Positions 59,747 to 64,000 of a stretch of DNA of 64,000 nucleotides are shown piece by piece. Under the pieces are notes generated by a model. It did no database searches, was not told the DNA's origin, and saw only the letters and a program-made list of their open reading frames with translations. Position 1 is the stretch's first letter. The number at the start of each line of letters is the position of its first letter. The stretch comes from Candidatus Mycobacterium wuenschmannii. Its GTDB lineage: Bacteria; Actinomycetota; Actinomycetes; Mycobacteriales; Mycobacteriaceae. The stretch lies in contig NZ_CP126981.1 in assembly GCF_030252325.1 (NCBI RefSeq), positions 1,364,001 to 1,428,000 on the forward strand, in the 5' to 3' direction. Made by a program: the position numbers and the translations under genes.

Positions 59747-60388
59747 CTACTGGTAGGCGTAAAAGCCGGTCTCGGCGATGCGTCGGCGCTCTTCAGGAGA
59801 GACGTCGACGTCAGCGGGTGAGAGTAAGAACACCTTGGTGGCTACTTTGTCGAATGAGCCACGTAGCGCGAATGCCAGGCCGGCGGCGAAGTCGACCAGG
59901 CGCTTGGCATCTGCGTTGTCCATCGACACCAGGTCCATGATCACCGGGGTGCCGTCGCGAAAACGCTCTCCGATGGTGCGGGCCTCGCTGTAATCCTTGG
60001 GACGCAACGTGGTGATCTTCGACAGCGGGCTGCTCTCGTCGAACAGCATCGCCATCCGGCGCGGGTCCATCGCCAGCGCGCCGCGGGTGGAGCCGCGCAG
60101 CGATCCGAAGCGCGGCCGACCCAGATCGCCGCCGCGGTCGTAGTCGGGTCCGCGGAATCGCGGCTCGTCGGCGTAGCCACCCCGGTAGCCGGGGGCGTAA
60201 TCGCCTGCGTCGCTACGCGGGTCGTCGTAGTCGCGACCCTCGTAGCGGCTGCCGTACCCGTCGTCGGCGAACCGCTGCCGCGGGTAGCCGCCGGTCCGGG
60301 CAGGCGCCTGGTCGTCGTAGTACTCGTCGTCGTAGTCCTCCATCGGGGCCATGCCGAAGTAAGCCTTGACCTTGTGAAGTGTGCTCAT
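59747..60388 (-). CDS. sepF: Cell-division protein SepF
   Basis: The 213-residue protein anchors FtsZ to the membrane. [24 protein letters not shown] is the amphipathic membrane-binding helix and acidic start, followed by a disordered Gly/Tyr/Arg/Asp linker (about 30-105), then the SepF dimer domain ([46 protein letters not shown]). The counterpart is Rv2147c. It lies 12 bp after yggS. Confidence 0.94.
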   Translation of the reverse strand: MSTLHKVKAYFGMAPMEDYDDEYYDDQAPARTGGYPRQRFADDGYGSRYEGRDYDDPRSDAGDYAPGYRGGYADEPRFRGPDYDRGGDLGRPRFGSLRGSTRGALAMDPRRMAMLFDESSPLSKITTLRPKDYSEARTIGERFRDGTPVIMDLVSMDNADAKRLVDFAAGLAFALRGSFDKVATKVFLLSPADVDVSPEERRRIAETGFYAYQ

Positions 60389-60400
60389 CGCTTGACCCTT

Positions 60401-61243
60401 CTACAGCTCTCGAGATTTCGGTGTCTGTGATGAAGATGTGACTGGAGTGACTATTGACGGTGACGGTAGCGGGCGCGGGCCCAACAGTGCGGTACCGACA
60501 CGCACACACGTCGAACCATGTTTGACCGCGGTTTCAAGGTCGTTCGACATCCCGGCCGACAATCCCGCCGCGGCCGGGTGGGCCCGGCGTACCCGCTGGT
60601 GCTCGGACTGCAGCCGCGCGAAGGCCCGGTCGGGCTCCCAGTCGAGCGGCGGAATGCCCATCAGACCAACCAGTTCCAGGGATTGCGACGCAGCTACCTG
60701 CGCACAGATCTCGTCGACCGCCCCGGCGTCGGACACGTCGACCCCACCCCGGGAGACGTCGCCGTCGAGGCTGATCTGCACGTAGACCCGGAGCGGATCG
60801 GTGCGGTGACCGTCGCCGAGCGCGCCGTCGACGGCCCGGTCGAGCGCGGTCACAACGCGGGCGCTGCTGACCGAATGCGCGGTGTGCGCCCAGTGCGCCA
60901 GCGAGCGGGCCTTATTGCGTTGGATCTTGCCGACCATGTGCCAGCGGCGTCGGCCGGCGCCGGGATCGCCGTCGGCCGAGGCGTCCAGCAACCGATCGAC
61001 GTCGCCGACCTTTGCGGCCGCTTCCTGGTCGCGGGATTCACCGAAGGCGGTGCATCCCAATCGCGACAAAATCGCCACATCGGTTGCCGGAAAGAATTTG
61101 GTAATAGGCAGGAGTTGAATGTCGTCGAGTTTGCGGCCGGCCGCTTCGGCGGCCGCGGCAAGCCGGGAACGTAACGCCGCCAAAGAATCGGCCAATTCCA
61201 TTCCCCGCTCGGGTTGGGGTGAAGCGTTTAGCGCCACACTCAT
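60401..61243 (-). CDS. PLP homeostasis protein YggS/YlmE
   Basis: The 280-residue protein is the single-domain PLP-barrel family that keeps pyridoxal phosphate and amino-acid balance. PITKFFPATDVAIL carries the PLP Lys, HMVGKIQRNKA and GLSAGMSNDLETAVKHGSTCVRVGTALLG are family signatures. The start overlaps the yfiH stop by 4 bp (ATGA at 61240-61243). It is in the yfiH-yggS-sepF run. The counterpart is Rv2148c. Confidence 0.92.
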   Translation of the reverse strand: MSVALNASPQPERGMELADSLAALRSRLAAAAEAAGRKLDDIQLLPITKFFPATDVAILSRLGCTAFGESRDQEAAAKVGDVDRLLDASADGDPGAGRRRWHMVGKIQRNKARSLAHWAHTAHSVSSARVVTALDRAVDGALGDGHRTDPLRVYVQISLDGDVSRGGVDVSDAGAVDEICAQVAASQSLELVGLMGIPPLDWEPDRAFARLQSEHQRVRRAHPAAAGLSAGMSNDLETAVKHGSTCVRVGTALLGPRPLPSPSIVTPVTSSSQTPKSREL

Positions 61244-61980
61244 TCCATCCACACCACCGATGCCAGCCGACCGGTCGGCGCTCCGCGGCGATGGCTGAAC
61301 AAGTCGGTGTCGTCGACCGTGCAGCGCGGGTCGATATCGATGGCGTCGATCCCCAAAGCCTTGAGCTGGCAGGCGATTCCGGCCCGCAGGTCGAGTCCCG
61401 GGGTACCTGCCGACGTGGTGGTGCGACTGCCCGGCAGCGCCGCCTCGACCTCGTCGGCCATCGCGGCGGGCACCTCGTAATTGCGGCCGCTGACCGCCGG
61501 GCCCAGCAGCACCGAGATGTCCGACTCGTGGGCGCCCAAACCCACCATTACCTCGACCGCGCGGGCCACCACGCCGTCGCGCGCTCCGACCCGACCCGCG
61601 TGCACGGCGCCGACCACACCCGCCCGGGCATCGGCCAGTAGTACCGGCACGCAGTCGGCGGTCACCACCGCAAGCGCCAATCGCGTTGTGCGCGTGACTA
61701 ATCCGTCGGTCTTGGCGAACGGGCTGCGGCGCGGGCCGTCGACCACCTCGACGCGGTCACCGTGCACCTGGTTCATCCACACCACCCGATCGGCACCCAG
61801 CCCGATGGCCTTGCCCAACCGCTTTCGGTTGGCCGCCACCGCGACTGGATCGTCGCCGACATGGTCGCCGAGGTTGAAGCTGTCGAAGGGCGGTATCGAG
61901 ACACCGCCAGCCCGGGTCGTGCTGACCCGCCGGATGCGAACGCTCACCCGTCCAGTATCCGGCGGGAGCAAGGCCGCCAT
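61240..61980 (-). CDS. YfiH/laccase-domain purine nucleoside phosphorylase-like protein
   Basis: The 246-residue protein has the zinc site of the YfiH/YlmD/FAMIN family: His in NQVHGDRV, Cys in VTADCVPVLLAD and His in GAVHAGRVGA. Family members cleave or phosphorolyse adenosine and inosine. The ATG at 61980 is used because the M. tuberculosis protein (Rv2149c) also has residues before SVRIRRV; the GTG at 61947 is an alternative. It begins 12 bp after the ftsZ stop and is coupled to yggS. Confidence 0.88.
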   Translation of the reverse strand: MAALLPPDTGRVSVRIRRVSTTRAGGVSIPPFDSFNLGDHVGDDPVAVAANRKRLGKAIGLGADRVVWMNQVHGDRVEVVDGPRRSPFAKTDGLVTRTTRLALAVVTADCVPVLLADARAGVVGAVHAGRVGARDGVVARAVEVMVGLGAHESDISVLLGPAVSGRNYEVPAAMADEVEAALPGSRTTTSAGTPGLDLRAGIACQLKALGIDAIDIDPRCTVDDTDLFSHRRGAPTGRLASVVWME

Positions 61981-61992
61981 GGCGCCGTCGGG

Positions 61993-63141
61993 CTAGCGCC
62001 GCATGAACGGCGGCACGTCGACGTCGTCGTCCTCGCCGCCGATGTCGAAGGTCGCGCCGTTGGTCGGCACCGACACGCTCACCGCGTCGGCCGGTTCGAA
62101 CAGGCTGGAGCTCACCTTGCCGTGCTTGCCGGATGCCACCGTCGTCGGCGCCGCGGCCGCGGTGGCGTTGCTGACGACCGGCTTGCGGCCGGGGCCCGCG
62201 GCGTCGAAGCCCGCCGCGATCACCGTCACGCGCACCTCGTCGCCGAGCGAGTCGTCGATCACCGTTCCGAAGATGATGTTGGCGTCCTGGTGGGCGGCGT
62301 CCTGCACCAGCGAGGCCGCCTCGTTGATCTCGAACAACCCCAGATCGCTACCCCCGGCCACCGACAACAGCACGCCCTGGGCACCCTCCATCGACGCCTC
62401 GAGCAGCGGCGAGTTGATCGCGATCTCGGCCGCCTTCAGCGCGCGACCGTCGCCGCGGGCCGAGCCGATGCCCATCAGCGCCGTGCCCGCCCCGCTCATG
62501 ACGCCCTTGACGTCGGCGAAGTCGACGTTGATCAGGCCCGGGGTGGTGATCAGGTCGGTGATCCCCTGCACGCCGTTCAGCAGCACCTCGTCGGCGCTGC
62601 GGAACGCGTCCATCAGCGACACCGCGGCGTCGCCCATCTGCAGCAGGCGGTCGTTGGGGATGACGATCAGGGTGTCGCAGCTCTCCCGCAGCGCCGCGAT
62701 GCCGTTCTCGGCCTGGTTGCTGCGGCGCTTGCCCTCGAAGGAGAACGGCCGGGTCACCACGCCGACGGTCAGGGCACCCAGCTTGCGGGCGATGCTGGCG
62801 ACGACGGGCGCGCCACCGGTGCCGGTGCCACCGCCCTCACCTGCGGTGACGAACACCATGTCGGCCCCGCGCAGCAGTTCTTCGATCTCGTCCTTGGCGT
62901 CCTCGGCGGCCTTGCGGCCGACCTCGGGGTCGGCGCCGGCACCCAGTCCACGGGTGGAGTCGCGACCGACGTCGAGCTTGACGTCGGCATCGCTCATCAA
63001 CAACGCCTGAGCGTCGGTGTTGATGGCGATGAACTCCACGCCCTTGAGCCCTTGCTCGATCATGCGGTTGACGGCGTTCACACCGCCGCCGCCTATCCCG
63101 ACGACTTTGATGACGGCCAAGTAGTTGTGCGGCGGGGTCAT
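61993..63141 (-). CDS. ftsZ: Cell-division GTPase FtsZ
   Basis: The 382-residue tubulin homologue builds the Z ring. The nucleotide T loops are visible: [12 protein letters not shown], the tubulin signature [15 protein letters not shown] (about 100-115), [14 protein letters not shown], and the T7 loop [13 protein letters not shown]. The tail ends [12 protein letters not shown], the conserved C-terminal peptide that binds SepF and FtsW. GGAGGA lies seven bases before an ATG at 63144 and ten before the ATG at 63141; either could be used, differing by one Met. Confidence 0.96.
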   Translation of the reverse strand: MTPPHNYLAVIKVVGIGGGGVNAVNRMIEQGLKGVEFIAINTDAQALLMSDADVKLDVGRDSTRGLGAGADPEVGRKAAEDAKDEIEELLRGADMVFVTAGEGGGTGTGGAPVVASIARKLGALTVGVVTRPFSFEGKRRSNQAENGIAALRESCDTLIVIPNDRLLQMGDAAVSLMDAFRSADEVLLNGVQGITDLITTPGLINVDFADVKGVMSGAGTALMGIGSARGDGRALKAAEIAINSPLLEASMEGAQGVLLSVAGGSDLGLFEINEAASLVQDAAHQDANIIFGTVIDDSLGDEVRVTVIAAGFDAAGPGRKPVVSNATAAAAPTTVASGKHGKVSSSLFEPADAVSVSVPTNGATFDIGGEDDDVDVPPFMRR

Positions 63142-63224
63142 CATGCTGTCTTCCTCCCTGGTGGGACTGCTCGATAGCGGATCGCCCTCGGCAAACCTAA
63201 ACCTCAAGTAAAGAGTTAGAGTTA

Positions 63225-63230
63225 TGTCAA
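63225..63230 (-). promoter_or_regulatory. Possible -35 element of an ftsZ promoter
   Basis: TTGACA on the minus strand matches the sigma-70-type -35 hexamer and lies in an AT-rich patch (TAACTCTAACTC follows) about 85 bp before ftsZ. The matching -10 is unclear: TAGGTT is 25 bp away, which is too far. M. tuberculosis ftsZ is known to have several promoters in this gap. Confidence 0.3.
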
Positions 63231-63344
63231 GTTGATTCGCGCAAACAGAACGGTATGGCCGTCGCGTATCTGATCGATGCAGGCGCGCCGACGCGCGGCG
63301 GGCGAATTTCGGCGAATTTCCGCGACGGCGTGTGTTGCGCTCGG

Positions 63345-63372
63345 CCGAGTGTGCGGCCAGCCGCACACTCGG
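63345..63372 (-). terminator. 12-bp perfect hairpin between ftsZ and the MmpS-like gene
   Basis: CCGAGTGTGCGG and CCGCACACTCGG form a perfect 12-bp inverted repeat with a 4-base loop, 36 bp beyond the stop of the MmpS-like gene on its strand. There is no T run, as is common for mycobacterial terminators. It would separate the ftsQ-side transcript from ftsZ, which then needs its own promoter. Confidence 0.55.
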
Positions 63373-63407
63373 TGAAGCGGTCGTTGTCCGGCCGTGGGCC
63401 CGCCCTG

Positions 63408-63758
63408 CTAGCCGTAGTAGGCGAAGCTGCAGGTGGGTCGCGGCTCCGTCTTGAAGGACAGCAGCTTGCCGTCCATCGTGATCGTGCACGTGAGGGCCGT
63501 GTCGCCGGCGTCGGCGGTGACCGAGGAGGAAATTTCGTTGTAGACCGGGTAGTCCTTCTCCCACGGCAGCGTGACGCCGGTTTCGGTCTGTTCCGGCGCG
63601 CCGTTGATCTGGTAGCGCAGCGTCACCGGGCCGGCTCCGCCGATCACCTGGATCTTCGCGGTACCGATCTGCGGACCGGAATCGGCGTGCGCCGCCGGCA
63701 TCAGAGCGGTGGTGGCGGCGAGGCTGAGCGCGGCGGCGACCGCCGGGACGTTTTTCAC
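63408..63758 (-). CDS. Secreted MmpS-like small protein
   Basis: The 116-residue protein has a Sec signal peptide ([22 protein letters not shown], cleavage about residue 25) and a beta-rich mature part: [28 protein letters not shown], then [13 protein letters not shown] and TCSFAYYG with a probable disulfide. The YQINGKP-like strand and LPW motif recall the soluble domain of MmpS proteins, which partner MmpL transporters. No mmpL gene is adjacent. The GTG start fits the signal peptide. It sits between ftsZ and ftsQ, an insertion relative to M. tuberculosis. Confidence 0.72.
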   Translation of the reverse strand: MKNVPAVAAALSLAATTALMPAAHADSGPQIGTAKIQVIGGAGPVTLRYQINGAPEQTETGVTLPWEKDYPVYNEISSSVTADAGDTALTCTITMDGKLLSFKTEPRPTCSFAYYG

Positions 63759-63799
63759 CTCTTGAACTTAAAGCGTTGCGGAGCGCCCTCCACACGGAA

Positions 63800-64000
63800 T
63801 TATCTGATCGTCGGCAGGTCCGGACTGGAGACGTCATAGGTGCGCCCCGGACGGGTCAGCAGGGCCGCCAACTTCTGCGCCTTCTCCTCGGTGCGCTCGT
63901 TGGTCCCCCAGATCACCGTGCGCCCGTCGGCCAAGGTCAGCGTGATCGACGCGACCGAGGGGGCCGCGATGCGGCTGACCTGGGCCACCACCTCGGGCCG
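63800..64000 (-). CDS. ftsQ: C-terminal fragment of cell-division protein FtsQ
   Basis: The last 66 codons are visible before the right edge. [28 protein letters not shown] and [27 protein letters not shown] match the beta domain and tail of FtsQ, which links FtsB/FtsL to the divisome in the periplasm. The identity is supported by its position upstream of ftsZ. The counterpart is Rv2151c. Confidence 0.85.
   Translation of the reverse strand, partial: RPEVVAQVSRIAAPSVASITLTLADGRTVIWGTNERTEEKAQKLAALLTRPGRTYDVSSPDLPTIR

Noticed and set aside
63142..63837. Upstream extension of the ftsZ frame to 614 codons
   Set aside because: It crosses the hairpin, the MmpS-like gene and the leader; the known FtsZ start and a good ribosome-binding site are at 63141-63144.

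Overview
The window is chromosomal DNA of a nontuberculous Mycobacterium. It is GC-rich, many genes start with GTG, and the gene order closely follows the M. tuberculosis stretch from about Rv2051c to Rv2151c. Gene names and Rv counterparts come from recalled protein families, not from a search.

Layout. 1-8.0 kb holds an amidohydrolase, FxsA, a dienelactone hydrolase, two F420/FMN split-barrel proteins, a 13E12-type DUF222-HNH protein with an SOS-like promoter, a short-chain dehydrogenase, a GNAT protein with a gyrase-A-like N-terminus, and pepE. At 8.06-9.32 kb an IS110-family element sits in the ribosome-binding site of pepE, and its 5' non-coding end looks like a bridge RNA. From 9.4 to 17.2 kb come a flap-type exonuclease, a DUF4333 protein, helY, tatC, tatA, pafC and pafB. 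A WhiB-like/TetR divergent pair (17.25-18.3 kb) separates pafB from pafA. From 18.3 to 26.8 kb lies the Pup-proteasome system: pafA, prcA, prcB, pup, dop and mpa, plus a DMT transporter, an unidentified protein and a 58-bp tandem repeat.

27-34.7 kb carries an MTB12-like secreted protein with an LppK-type lipoprotein, DUF503, TrmI, a RecB-like nuclease, a MerA-like flavoprotein, DUF4126, hisG-hisE and a sugar porter. 34.7-52.3 kb carries metH, a PAC2 protein, a dehydrogenase, mshC, cysQ, a cluster of conserved actinobacterial proteins, uppP, lppL, pyrD, a PEBP protein, an M20 peptidase and tRNA-Leu(GAG). 52.3-57.9 kb is less conserved and holds a small RMF-like protein, a phosphoribosyltransferase and a very large P-type ATPase. 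57.9-64 kb is the division and polar-growth cluster (wag31, yggT, sepF, yggS, yfiH, ftsZ, ftsQ), with an MmpS-like secreted protein between ftsZ and ftsQ.

Connections. PafA ligates Pup to proteins, Dop deamidates or removes Pup, and Mpa unfolds tagged proteins into the PrcAB proteasome. PafBC is the LexA-independent DNA-damage activator, and the HNH gene at 3.5 kb has both a PafBC-like promoter motif and a LexA-like box. Wag31, SepF, FtsZ and FtsQ act in polar growth and septation. MshC and CysQ belong to mycothiol synthesis and sulfur assimilation.

The strongest new-looking signal is the bridge-RNA candidate of the IS110 element. Four guide-like segments match the target and donor ends in the order expected, inside two predicted stem-enclosed loops.
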